Made by a program: the position numbers and the translations under genes
Assembly (NCBI GenBank): GCA_963681505.1
Contig: OY811987.1
Span: forward strand, 1,261,066-1,325,065
Source of the DNA: Eunapius fragilis
Taxonomy: Eukaryota > Porifera > Demospongiae > Spongillida > Spongillidae
Length of the DNA: 64,000 bases
Direction of reading: 5' to 3'
Part shown: piece by piece, positions 49,846 to 61,113 of the stretch
Position numbering within the stretch: position 1 is the stretch's first letter
Layout of the letters: each line of letters starts with the position of its first letter
The notes under the pieces: generated by a model
Databases searched by the model: none
Seen by the model: the letters and a program-made list of their open reading frames with translations, nothing else
What the model was told of the DNA's origin: nothing

Positions 49846-50125
49846 ACAAGTAAAGAAAAACATTCTCTGACAAGAAAGTTGGTGGGATATAGAAATTGGA
49901 GGCAAAGGTGGTGTAAAAAGGAGGGGAACAAGGTTTTGAGAAAAGGGTAATGAGACAAAAATCCTATATTTAGTACGTGTAAATGTAACAGAACCAAAAG
50001 AAGTACTAAATATAGGATTTTTGTCTCATTACCCTTTTCCTTGTTCCCCTCCTTTTTACACCACCATTGCCTCCAATTCCTATATTCCACCAGCTTTCTC
50101 GTAGAGAATGTTTTTCTTTACTTGT
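49846..50125. mobile_element. Foldback element D
   Basis: Complete, 280 bp, ends ACAAGTAAAGAAAAACATT and ACTTGT. The inner arms contain AATGAGACAAAAATCCTATA and its complement. It is followed after 16 bp by the 22-nt stem-loop at 50142-50163, so it may be a cargo-less unit. Confidence 0.85.
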
Positions 50126-50141
50126 TAAAGTTGTTGTTATC

Positions 50142-50163
50142 GGAACCTACGCGAGTAGGTTCC
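50142..50163. repeat. 22-nt stem-loop identical to that of unit A
   Basis: Arms GGAACCTAC and GTAGGTTCC, loop GCGA. On the minus strand GATA follows it, as in unit A. The foldback of unit E starts at the next base (50164). Confidence 0.9.
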
Positions 50164-51378
50164 ACAAGATATAAAAATTTAATTAAAATAAAATTGGTGA
50201 TGTAGGATTTGTAGACAGCAATTGAGTAAAAAGTAAGGAAACAAGGAATTACGGATATTAGGCATTCATTTAATTATAATTATTACATACCTACATTTAG
50301 CACAGAATTTCAAGGAGGTAGATTTGCTAAATAATGTAGGTCTGTAATATTTATGAATGCCTAATATCCGTAATTCCTTGTTTCCTTACTTTTTACTCAA
50401 TTGCTGTCTACAAATCCTACATCACCAATTTTATTTTAATTAAATTTTTATATCTTGTTTCACACATTTTTATGCATGAAAATAAACGGAGGAAGTATAT
50501 ATGCATATTGAGGCATGTATTGGGCAACCTTAGAATCATACTCTATCGTAAGACCGTTTGATCTGCTCACATGCATAGGGCCTTCATGCTATCCTTCTAA
50601 CTCTCAGGATCGGCTTTGTAGTGCTTCCTGTCGCAAGTCTTCTTATTTTCATGCACTTCTTGAAAACTGTCACGCTCCTCAATATCTTTGCGACTCGCCA
50701 ACACAACAGCCATCATTTAACTTTGCGATCTTCTTTGAGCGATTCATTTCTCTTCGCGAGCGACGTGACGGCATTTTAAAGAAAACAAACCAGGCACGTC
50801 AAGCTTTTGGTACACCGTACAACCGTGACAAAAACTGTAATAGCGCACTATATGAAATATAGAACGTGTTCCCGCCCACTTTTATGTCTTCCAAAGGCTG
50901 ATAAAATCTGTTGTGGTCTATACTAACAAAACTAAGTTTGCTAGAGATTGAAATTTGTGTCAAGCATAACTCTCGTTACTAACATAATAAAACAAATCTA
51001 ACTCGACAATAAGTTTCTAACTTGTTGGTTCTAGTGCTTCCGCATAACGGCTAACATTATACTTCAATCGTGACAAAGATGCAATGCAATAAACCTCTTA
51101 TCCGAGCAAATCTTATCTTATCAGATCCGGAAGAAGAAGAAGATGGAGAAACAATTTTTCAGGTTCGAGTGTGGGAACGAGAGAGCGTTATCTCTGTTGT
51201 CTGAGCTTTCTAAGCGTCGGCAGTTTTATTACATTGTAGGTAATTGTTGGCTGTATCCAAATACGCTCGCTAAAGTCCAACTGATTCTACGGTGCAACGG
51301 CAATAGTGGAATCTGGTGTTTTGCTAATCGTATTCATCACACTTCAAATCCTACATAGGACCTACTAACGTAGGTCCT
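50164..51378 (+). mobile_element. Composite foldback-cargo-hairpin element, unit E
   Basis: Begins with a 295-bp foldback (50164-50458, ends ACAAGATATAAAAATTTAAT and complement), then about 900 bp of cargo with a GAA run at 51126-51137, then CCTACAT and a 22-nt stem-loop at 51357-51378. The GAA run is about 220 bp from the stem-loop, as in units A, B and F. The cargo otherwise has little similarity to A and B and no recognised protein. The stem-loop is shared with unit B, which comes in from the other side. Confidence 0.6.
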
Positions 51379-53415
51379 AATATAGGAATCCAACAGTATC
51401 ATGAATGTCATTAAAAAAACGTCACTCACGTCTAGCGGGACATTTAAGAATCGGGTCACTTCGCTCTTAGTGGCATTCGAGCGATATAAAAAAGGACAAC
51501 AGTTCTGCGTTGTATTTGTGTCACAAGACGGTGTACTTTTAGAGAACAAAAAAACTCGTCCCCATCGTCCGTACCCAGTCCCACCTAAAATTTCTCCTCC
51601 GTCGGCTTCTTCTTATTCTTCTTCTTCTTCTTCTTCTTCTTCCTTCCGTAGAGTATAACGCACGACAGGAACGTTTGTATAGCATGCCAAGTGTACCAAT
51701 CGCTTCAGGATGCGTCCGCAGGTTATCTTCGGGGGTCTGTTAGACGCCTAACTGTTCGGGCAATTAACTAAAGCGAATAGTACCTCATTTGGTATTCGGT
51801 TAAAAATACCCAATTACATCAGCTAGCTATTTTTAAATGCAATAATAGCCACGTGTTGTGGGCGTGATTCAAATTCTTAATATTCCCGCACGCTGTGGAA
51901 TAGGTATACGCACTGAATCCAAGAGCCTTTTCGGGTCCCTACGGCTCCATGTATAAATGTCCAACCATAATGCCAAATGGTTGAGAAACGGAATGGATCA
52001 GCGATAACGTTATAGGAAGGCTCCTGACGAATATTCAAGGTATCATTTTCTGCATGACGCCTGTGCGTTACTCTCAACTCTTATCATTCGTTACGCAGCT
52101 TGAAATGAAAGCCAAAACCACCATACACGTAAGTACCCGACACTATCGCATATAATTGTTTTGACCGAATTGATTTCTATACTATAGCTTCTTATATAGC
52201 ATAACTTTCGAATTCTGTCGGTGGAACTACATACGCGATCAGATACTACGGTATACAGTCTACAGCAGATAATGTGAAGCAAGAGGCTCCAATTAGAATG
52301 TGTCTCCCCCACACCACCGCCCTTACAGAAAAAAAACCCGGCAACAACTAGCCACTCGTACACCTACAGATATGCCAAACGAGTGCAATACAAGACACGA
52401 CAAGGTGTCAAGCGCGCTACTGAAAGGACCATCAAAGCGACCACCCCGAAGGTGCGTTACACCATGAATGTTGGATCTGGACATAAATTATAGCATGAAA
52501 AGTGTATCGCTAAAATATTTTATGCAACAGTTACAGCGGAAGATATTGCATCTCTCTCCGTGCTGTTGTTTGAAATATGTGCACGCTGTTCGCTGACAAC
52601 AATTTCGTAATAATGTTAATGTGTATTGTGGTGCATAATTTATATCTAATAGTATCAAAGTTGCTGATGACAACGTATTGTGGTTTATCTGATAATAGCG
52701 TGAGATCAGTGAGTACATGTAATCTTTGTCTGATGTATTATATGGCTTCACTTGCCAGTGGAGGATTTGTTTTAACTAATGGTTGTTTAAATCACCTGTT
52801 TCAGGTCCAGGTCCAGGAGTGGTTCCATGTCCAGCTGCAGGATTAGCTCCACCTGCTCTACCTGCTATATATCCTGGATATACAGAAGTATATCCTGGTC
52901 CAGAATATACAGCAGTATATCCTATACAAGATGACATGCTCCTGGGTTATAAATGAAATACTTGTACTTATTGTTTAAATAGTAATACTGTGTGTTTTAA
53001 TGGTACACCCACACCTCAAAAAATTGCATGGCCACGAGATTCTAAAATAAAACTGTCATTTGACATTCTTGCTACATGGTTACTTTTCAAGAACTAAATA
53101 CAATACTAAATCTACCAAAAAATGTAGGAAACAAGTGATAAAAACATTCTCTATGCGAGAAGGTTGGTGGTATATAGGAATCAAAGGCGGTGGTGGTGTA
53201 AAAAGCAAGGGAACAAGGATTGTGATTGAAAAGGAAAAATGAAATAGACCTATATTAGCACACACAGTTAAACATGACGACATGCTGCTAATATAGGTCT
53301 ATTTCTTTTTTCCTTTTCAATCACAATCCTTGTTCCCTTGCTTTTTACACCACCACCGCCTTTGATTCCTATATACCACCAACCTTCTCGCATAGAGAAT
53401 GTTTTTATCACTTGT
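51357..53415 (-). mobile_element. Composite foldback-cargo-hairpin element, unit B
   Basis: 2.06 kb, homologous along its length to unit A. On the minus strand: foldback 53415-53131, cargo, GAA run near 51645-51613, CCTATATT and stem-loop 51378-51357 (arms AGGACCTAC and GTAGGTCCT). A minus frame reads from a glutamate run (with one stop) through GRVFLFSKSTPS to FLNVPLDVSDVFL and into the stem-loop. On the plus strand there is a Pro/Tyr-rich frame ending near 52955 (GYTEVYPGPEYTAVYP) with an AATAAA downstream. Neither is assigned a function. Confidence 0.7.
53131..53415. repeat. Foldback of unit B
   Basis: 285 bp, nearly identical to 3697-3978. Ends ACAAGTGATAAAAACATT and its complement. Confidence 0.9.
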
Positions 53416-53903
53416 TAATACTGTTACGTACCATAATATAATTATATATATATACAACCACTTCAATCATGTGATCTTTTAAGCTCAGCTACATGTACCA
53501 CATAACCTGCATTCAGTCCTCATATTGCATTGCCCTCAGTCGAGATGTGCTTCTTGTTGAAATTCTTTGCTACTTACACCTTTAGGGTTAAGCATTGTTA
53601 TTATCACATATGACCCAACGTTAAAGGTATTTTCTGCTCTTCCATCTCTCCCATCACCTTGAGGTGTGTGTTTTTCCACAATATCTGATGTGTGGGTGTG
53701 CGTTTGCTACTCCAGACTAGGTAAACTGTTAGACTCTAAGGATCAGCTATAGAAATATTGTGGTTCTCCTCCCCCACCTTGGGAGTACACTAGTGTATCC
53801 ACCTCAGTGATCTTTGGGGCAGTGGAGGAGGGGCATTGTAGAAGACAGTTCACCATGCTAGTGATACCAATGCCTTTACTAAAAACCAGAACTGTGTACG
53901 AGT
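53416..53903. other. Spacer with decayed gypsy-flank similarity
   Basis: Positions 53715-53830 resemble 46370-46480 (TAGGTAAACTGTTA...CTTGGGAGTACAC). No gene seen. Confidence 0.35.
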
Positions 53904-54697
53904 ACAAGTAAATAAAAACATTCTCTCTGAGAAAGTTGGTGGGATATAGGTTTTTCAGGTAAATAGTATACTGGTGTAAAAAGCAAAGAAACAAGTTTCA
54001 TCAGAAGGGAAAATGTAATAGTCCTATATTTAGCACACTTCGACTATAGCATATGCTGTTTCTGTGCTAAATATAGGACTATTACATTTTCCCTTCTGAT
54101 GAAACTTGTTTCTTTGCTTTTTACACCAGTATACTATTTGCCTGAAAAACCTATATCCCACCAACTTTCTTAGAGAGAATGTTTTTTTTTACTTGTTTCC
54201 TTAATTTTTTAACACCCAAATCACTGTTGCATCGCAGGTTTCCCCCCTTTCATTTAACCGTCAATCCAGACGTATTGTGAAAATTTTCTAGGTACTTTTG
54301 CTTAATTAGAATTGGTAAGACCGTATATAGGCTTTTAGGCGTTTTTGTATCAAAGCGAGTCCTCCAGCAAATTCTAAAGCTATTGGTGCAATTTTCATTG
54401 CTTAAAAGTGTTCCTGTCCCGAGTTATGAGTTCTCAAGAAGAAAAAGAAGAAGAAGAAGCAGAAGCAGACGACCCGCCCATTATTTTTGGAAGGGGAACG
54501 AGGACGGCAGTATTTTTCGTTCGCGGTTCTACGACGTGGAACAAAAACGAAACTACTCAGTTTTGACTTCTAGATCGATTGCCGCAACAATTTAGACGAT
54601 CCGATCGTCGGGAGCGAAGCTACGGTAGGGTCGCGGGATTTTAATTAAATTCATAGTCAGGGTCAAAACCTATATGGAAGTCTCTAGCGAGACTTCC
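53904..54697 (+). mobile_element. Composite foldback-cargo-hairpin element, unit F (short)
   Basis: A 293-bp foldback (53904-54196, ends ACAAGTAAATAAAAACATT and complement) is followed by about 480 bp of cargo with a GAA run (54431-54459) and then CCTATAT and the stem-loop 54676-54697 (arms GGAAGTCTC and GAGACTTCC, loop TAGC), then GATA. The cargo shares the stretch GTTCCTGTC..GAGTTATG..GAA-run..GTATTTTT with unit A on its minus strand. Atlastin intron sequence resumes within about 10 bp. Confidence 0.7.
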
Positions 54698-54699
54698 GA

Positions 54700-55215
54700 T
54701 AGTGAGGAATTGGTGTGGTCCTAATCTAACCATACTGTAGCTGTGATGTGATTGGTTCCACCATCTCTCTCTAGTCACTCTGCTTCTTGGTACGTGACTG
54801 GTCCAATCCAGATGAATGCCCATATGGTTTGAAGGATGGAGAAATGTCTGAGTGAGGGTGTACTGCACACAAACCCACACCTATGCCTACTACATCCATA
54901 CTCACACAGTATACCTTACGTTTCCCTAGAAAGCTCAGATTCCGTCATGTCCCTGCTGTAACTTCTCTGATGACAGATATGGCTTCTCAGCTCCACACAG
55001 CTGACAGGGAGGATGGAAGGAAGGTGTGAGTGATGAAAGTGAGAGAGGAAGTGTGAAGGTGGGATGATGAAGTGAGGAGGATGTGATGAGTGTTGTTTGT
55101 ATAAGGAGATGGTACATTGTACTGAAGGTGATGGTCCCCACCTTGTCCATGTCATGATTAAGGCAGCTACCTGGGCTGCAAAGTTGTTGGCCTCGTAACT
55201 CACCACCATCTGGGC
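54700..55215. pseudogene. ATL: Displaced atlastin exon 7 (+) and inverted exon 11-12 pieces (-)
   Basis: 54775-54840 is exon 7-like on the plus strand ([20 protein letters not shown]) with its acceptor but no proper end. At 55210-54930 on the minus strand IAQMVVSYEANNFAAQVAAL joins part of exon 12 to part of exon 11. [20 protein letters not shown], the start of exon 12, follows further along. The order and orientation cannot give a transcript of the gene. Confidence 0.75.
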
Positions 55216-55221
55216 AATGGT

Positions 55222-55390
55222 CCTGTGAAATAGACCTATATTAGCACACAGTAAAATATGACAACATGCTGCTAATATAGGTCTATTTCATTATTCCTTT
55301 TCAATATCAGAAGCCTAGTTCTCTTGCTTTTTACACCACTATCATCTTTGATTCCCATATACTACCAGGTTTCGCATAGAGAATGTTTTG
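55222..55390. mobile_element. Foldback element, left arm lost
   Basis: Starts within the left arm (TGAAATAGACCTATATTAGC), then loop and a right arm to GCATAGAGAATGTTTTGTAT, lacking the terminal ACTTGT. Confidence 0.65.
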
Positions 55391-56025
55391 TATAGTTTTA
55401 CCCCCCCCCCCCCCCACCCCACCCCCACAATGGGTGCAACACAACGCCACTGGTCATGGTGTGGAGATGGGAGGGGAAAGGAACATGGAACATAATGAGG
55501 GGGGAAGGGGAAGGAACATGATGGGGGAAGAGGGGGACATCATGATGACGGACGTTTCGGCATTATAAGGAGGTCTGGGGACTGGGCTTCATTGTATGCT
55601 TCCATGGTCACCACGTGGTCTCATTGTGTGTCAGGTGGCTGTCCTTCTGATGGACACACAAGGTGCATTTGACAACCAGTCCACAGTGAAGGACTGTGCC
55701 ACCATCTTTGCCCTAAGCACCTTGGTATCCTCTGTACAGGTTAGTTAACCAGTCATGCTGAGGGGCGTGGCTTGATGGGGTATCCTTCCCTGCAGGTGTA
55801 TAACCTGTCCATGCTGATCAATGAGAATGACCTTCAACATCTACATGTATGAGTGTGGGTCAAGACTCCGCAGCAGACACTGCCTGGATGGGGCAAGAGG
55901 ATGAACCACTGGTGGGGTTCGAATGGCGCAGTGGTACTAAGAGAGACACCACTGGTATCCTGATATGGAGCAAACCCTTCATCATCACCACCCCTGGCAA
56001 TGAGGAGGTAGAGCAAAGCCCTGCA

Positions 56026-56415
56026 CCCTCATGGTCACCTCTTCACCCTCATGGTCACCCCTCCACCTTCATGGTCACCTCTTCACTCTCATGGTCACCT
56101 CTTCACCCTCATGGTCACCCCTCCACCTTCATGGTCACCTCTTCACCCTATGGTCACCTTATCACCCTCATGGTCAGCCCTTCACCCTTATGGTACCTCT
56201 TCACCCTTATGGTCACCTCTCCACCCTTATGGTCACCTCTTCACCCCTATGGTCACCTCTTCACCCTTATGGTCCCTCTTCACCCTTATGGTCACCTCTT
56301 CACCCTTATTGTCACCTCTTCACCCTCATGGTCACCTCTTCACCTTTATGGTCACCTCTTCACCCTCATGGTCACCTCTTCACCCTTATGGTCACCCCTC
56401 CCTCCTTTACCATGG
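56026..56415. repeat. 20-bp minisatellite, third array
   Basis: About 19 units of CTCTTCACCCTCATGGTCAC with some 19-bp units, following exon 3 as in the intact gene. Confidence 0.88.
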
Positions 56416-56484
56416 TCACTCTAGTGATGCTGTGTTTTGGGGGAGAGGGAAGTGTGGTATTAGCTTCAAGGGTCAGCCCCCAAC

Positions 56485-56630
56485 CCCCCCCCCCCCCCCC
56501 CCCCCCCCCATACCCCCCAACCCCCAAGTTCCCTCCATTTGGGGGTATCATCTTTGGCTACAGGCCATCATGATGGGGAGGGGGGTAGACCATGATGAAG
56601 GAGGTTTGGGGGGGGGGGGGGGGGGGGGCA
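56485..56630. repeat. Long C and G runs
   Basis: A C run at 56485-56508 and a G run at 56607-56628 in the intron after the minisatellite. The intact copy has only the G run (31466-31486). Their lengths are uncertain in any assembly. Confidence 0.6.
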
Positions 56631-57674
56631 TCATTACCACTACTGTTTCAGCACCTTAGGAGGTCTGGGGACTGGACTTCCTTGTATGTTTCCATAGTCA
56701 CCACGTGGTCTCATTGTGTGTCAGGTGGCTGTCCTTCTGATGGACACACAAGGTGCATTTGACAACCAGTCCACAGTGAAGGACTGTGCCACCATCTTTG
56801 CCCTAAGCACCATGGTATCCTCTATGCAGGTTAGTTAACCAGTCATGTTGAGGGGCGTGGCTTGATGGGGTATCCTTCCCTGCAGGTGTATAACCTGTCC
56901 ATGCTGATCAATGAGAAGGACCTTCAACATATACATGTATGAGTGTGAGGGGTGGAGGAGGGGGTGGAGATGTATGTGTGGGGGTGGAGGTGTATGTGTG
57001 GGGGGTGGGAGTTGTATGTATGAGGGTGGGGTGTATGTGTGGGGTGGAGGTGTATGTGTGGGGTGGGTATGTTGGAGATGTATGTGTGGGGTTGAATATA
57101 TAGGGTGAGGTGCATGTGTGGGGTAGGATGTGTATTGGGGTGTAGTGTATAGGTGTGTATGTGCGCAAATTGTCTATGTGGGTGTAGATCTAAGTGGGAG
57201 TGGTGGTTTGAGCATGTGGAGGTGGGAGGTGTGTAGCCATGTAGGTAGGTAGGTTGAATATGTGGAGGGTTGGATGTAAGTTCATATGCAGTACACACCT
57301 TGGACATGTGCTATATGAGTTGTCAAGTGTTTAACTAGTGGTTATGGTCTGCTTGCCTCCAGCTATTCACAGACTATGGAAGGCTGGCCATGGAGAGTAG
57401 TTCAGACATCAAGCCATTCCAGGTAAGTACCACGAAAACACAATAGTGTCATCCTGTGTTTATGTTAGGATATTTTGATATTGGTATTGATATGGTAACC
57501 AGGGTACATTAAAAATGTCTCCAGTATATATTATGACATCATGAACTATGTGTTAGTGAATTGACCTAGTAAACGTGAGACACACCTGGCAAGACTCTCA
57601 ACTAGAAATACAATGAGGGATTTAAATGAATCCTTTTGTGCTGTGCCATCTGACTGTCGAGCTCTTTACAATTG

Positions 57675-58157
57675 TACAACCACTGCAATGAGTTATGGTC
57701 TGTTCATACAACCACTGCAATGAGCTATGGTCTGTTCATACAACCACTGCAATGAGCTATGGTCTGTTCATACAACCACTGCAGTGAGCTATGGTCTGTT
57801 CATACAACCACTGCAATGAGCTATGGTCTGTTCATACAACCACTGCAGTGAGCTATGGTCTGTTCATACAACCACTGCAATGAGCTATGGTCTGTTCATA
57901 CAACCACTGCAATGAGCTATGGTCTGTTCATACAACCACTGCAATGAGCTATGGTCTGTTCATACAACCACTGCAATGAGCTATGGTCTGTTCATACAAC
58001 CACTGCAATGAGCTATGGTCTGTTCATACAACCACTGCAATGAGCTATGGTCTGTTCATACAACCACTGCAATGAGCTATGGTCTGTTCATACAACCACT
58101 GCAATGAGCTATGGTCTGTTCATACAACCACTGCAATGAGCTATGGTCTGTTCATAC
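57675..58157. repeat. 32-bp minisatellite, about 15 units
   Basis: Same unit as 32778-32945 but three times as many copies, with very few differences between units. Confidence 0.9.
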
Positions 58158-58872
58158 TACAAAATGTCTGTCGATAGTTGGAGAGAGAACTACAATACGA
58201 GTAGCTCACGCTTGTTAGAGAATGTTTTTATTTACTTGTAAATTTAATGTTGAAGCTGATCTTGTATGGGAAGTGGGTGTGGTCATGGTTGTCCTTATCT
58301 AACCACACTGTAACTGTTATGTGATTGGTTCAACCATCTCTCCCTGCTTCTTGGTACATGACTGGTCCAATCCAGATAAATACCCATATGGCTTGAAGGG
58401 AAATATCTGAATGAGGAAGTGCTAAAGGTATACTACACACCCCTACATACACCACACACTCACCTACACCCTATACACATCCCCACATGTATAACACCTT
58501 GCTATGCATATGTACAATGATACATATGTAACACAGCATGACCTCACAAGTAACACCATTCACACCTCACACAACACACACCACACACATTGCACACTCC
58601 ACAGGTCCTCATACCAGTACATACCATATCATGACTGTCACATAGTGCTCCTCTGTGATGGGTGTTTATTGTTCCCTGCAGATCCTTGATAGCCATCGTG
58701 AGGAGAACAAGCTTGTCAGAAACCACATTGGAACATGCTTTGAGTCAGTCTCCTGTTTCCTGATGCCCCACCCAGGGCTGAAGGTTGCCACCAACAAGTC
58801 ATTTACTGGCCAACTCAAAGGTGAACCATGATGTCATTACCTCTCACCCTAGACCATGCCTACTTCCCTACA

Positions 58873-58875
<3 letters not shown>

Positions 58876-58923
<48 letters not shown>

Positions 58924-58930
58924 ACACACC
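58876..58930. repeat. (CA)n microsatellite, intron 8 of copy 2
   Basis: Shorter counterpart of 34290-34380. Confidence 0.8.
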
Positions 58931-60421
58931 GCATTGTCCCTGGGCCTCTGCCTTAGAGACCTTTACCAGACCTCCCTCACACACAGGGCATAATTCATTT
59001 TACTTCCTCTCTGTTCTGCAGACACATTGATGATGAATTCAAGAAGAACCTTGTCCAGCTGGTCCCCTACCTTCTTGAGCCAAAGAACATTGTTCTCAAG
59101 AAGATCAATGGGAACACTGTAACTGGGCGTGGCCTGCTTGAGTTATTCAAGGTTATTACTTCTCTATCCTGTTCAAACCTGACTACTCTCTCCTCCCCCC
59201 TCCTTACCATTATCAGTCATACATAAAGATATTTGGAAGTGATGTGTTGCCTGCTCCCAAGTCTGTGTTGGAAGTAAGTGAAAGTGGTTGTGTCTGTGAT
59301 GTGTATGGGTGTATGCGTGTGTGCATGTGTGGGTGTGTGTATTTTGGGTGAACTGTGGAGAGGTACAATGTAGAGGACCCCAAGGGGAACAAGGGATAGT
59401 TGAAGGCATGGTGATGTGATGACTCTTCCGCAGGCCACCGCTGAGGCCAACAACCTTGCAGCACAGGCAGCTGCCCTGGACAAGTTTAATCATGACATGG
59501 AAGAGGTGGGGACTATTTAGAGTACAGATCTTGTATCAACCATCACCTTCAGTATTATGTACCATCTCCTTATACAAACAACACTCATACATCCTCCTCA
59601 CTTCATCATCCCACCCTCACACCTCTCACTTATATCACTCACACCTTCCTTCCATCCTCCCTGTCAGCTGTGTGGAGCCGAGAAGCCATATATGTCATCA
59701 GAGAAGTTACAGCAGGGACATGACGGAATAAAAGCTGCCTGTCTGGACCAGTTCCGTTCCACCAGAAAGCTGGGTGGGGAGTCTTACAGCAAGGCTTATG
59801 AAGAGAAGCTGATAGCCCAGATGGTGGAGAGTTACGAGGCCTATGTGAAGAGAAATGAAGGGAAGAACATCATGAACGCATATCGCACTCCTGGTGTGCT
59901 CCTCATCGTCATGGCAATAGCATACTTTGTCTCCAGCATTCTGAGCATGATTGGAATAGAGTCACTGTCCTGGACGGCCATCTTTGGTCTGTACATTCCC
60001 TTGGCACTGATGGTTCTGTGGACATATGTCAAGTACAGTGGAAACTTCAGTGACAATATTACTTATAAGGTGACAATATGGCAGGACTGGTCTGGGAGGA
60101 GGTGTGTCACCTTATAAGGGAGTGCTGGGTGGGGAGGAGGTGGGTCACCTTATAAGGAGTGCTGGGTGGGGAGGAGGTGGATCACCTTATAAGAGAATGC
60201 TGGGTGCAAAGGGGATGGGTCACCTAGTGCTGGGGGGAGCAGGTGGGTCTCATGGTATGTGCTATTTTAAACAGTGGAGAAGGAATCCAAATGTTTATCT
60301 CATTTTGTGGTCCCATCATCTCCAGGCTGTTCAGCCTGCCTATACCAAACTGATGGAGCGTGGTTTGCAGCAAGCCGTGAAGCTGAGTACACAAGGCATT
60401 GCAAAACCAAAGAGAGAATAG

Positions 60422-61113
60422 AACACACTGTACCCACAAAGAGATTTTTGAACTTGCAAGTATATGTGTATGTTATTAATGTTTGCAGACCACTCAATAA
60501 TAAGCTTATACAACATGGAGTTAAAGTCAATTACTCTGCATTGTATATTTGCTCACAAAGAAAGGTTAAGCATTTCCTACATATCCCTGTACCACCATTT
60601 CACTTCTCCACTTGGTCCATCAGGCAGAGGTTGGTTGCTCTTATGTAACGGTCTTCTTTCACCATTACAATTTGTAAGGTTTCCACACAAGTAGCTCTCG
60701 GTTCTGGCCTGACGGTTAACCCTGTAGTCCTGATAGAGATTACATTGCATTATTAACACCAACAAAATTAATGATACTTTCAGACTGCTGTGAACTGTAG
60801 TAAGTTATGGGGGTTGCTGCAAATCATGGTTCCTGCTGCCATGAATAAATCCTTACTACACATCAAAGGACTTTTTGATCATTTGGTATCGATCAAGTTC
60901 CACAATTCATCTTTTGTTGGCGCAATTTATTTTTTAAAATGATACCTGGGCCCAGGCCCAAAAAGTAAAAAGCAACAGTGTTGCTACATTAAGTACAAAA
61001 TAATTTATATTCATTCAAACCCATGAATGAAAGCTATAATACATGTAATTACAAATCACTTAATACACACACCAAACTGTAACATTTAAATCAGAACATT
61101 TAAATCAGAACAT
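60422..61113. other. 3' flank of atlastin copy 2
   Basis: Matches 35864-36174 and 36900-37250, without the retroelement remnant. No gene seen. Confidence 0.4.

Larger units (their letters stand above)
55635..60421 (+). pseudogene. ATL: Atlastin copy 2, shuffled and frameshifted
   Basis: Exon order is 4 (55635-55739), 5 (55796-55846), 3 (about 55857-56007, joined almost directly to 5), then 4 (56725-56829), 5 (56886-56936), 6 (57363-57422), 7 (about 58346-58427), 8 (58682-58820), 9 (59022-59151), 10 (59217-59273), 11 (59434-59505), 12 (from 59668) and 13 (60326-60421). Exon 7 has lost its acceptor by a short deletion. Exon 9 carries a 2-bp insertion. Exon 12 changes frame near 60050, after the transmembrane hairpin. 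Exons 1-2 with the P-loop are missing. No functional protein is expected. Confidence 0.85.

Noticed and set aside
50515..50862. 115-codon plus frame starting MYWATLES
   Set aside because: No recognisable motif, no homologue in the paralogous units, and it lies in mobile-element cargo.
51143..51358. 71-codon plus frame starting MEKQFFRFECG
   Set aside because: It lies in unit E cargo after a GAA run. No domain is recognised and a competing glutamate-rich frame exists, so coding status is undecided.
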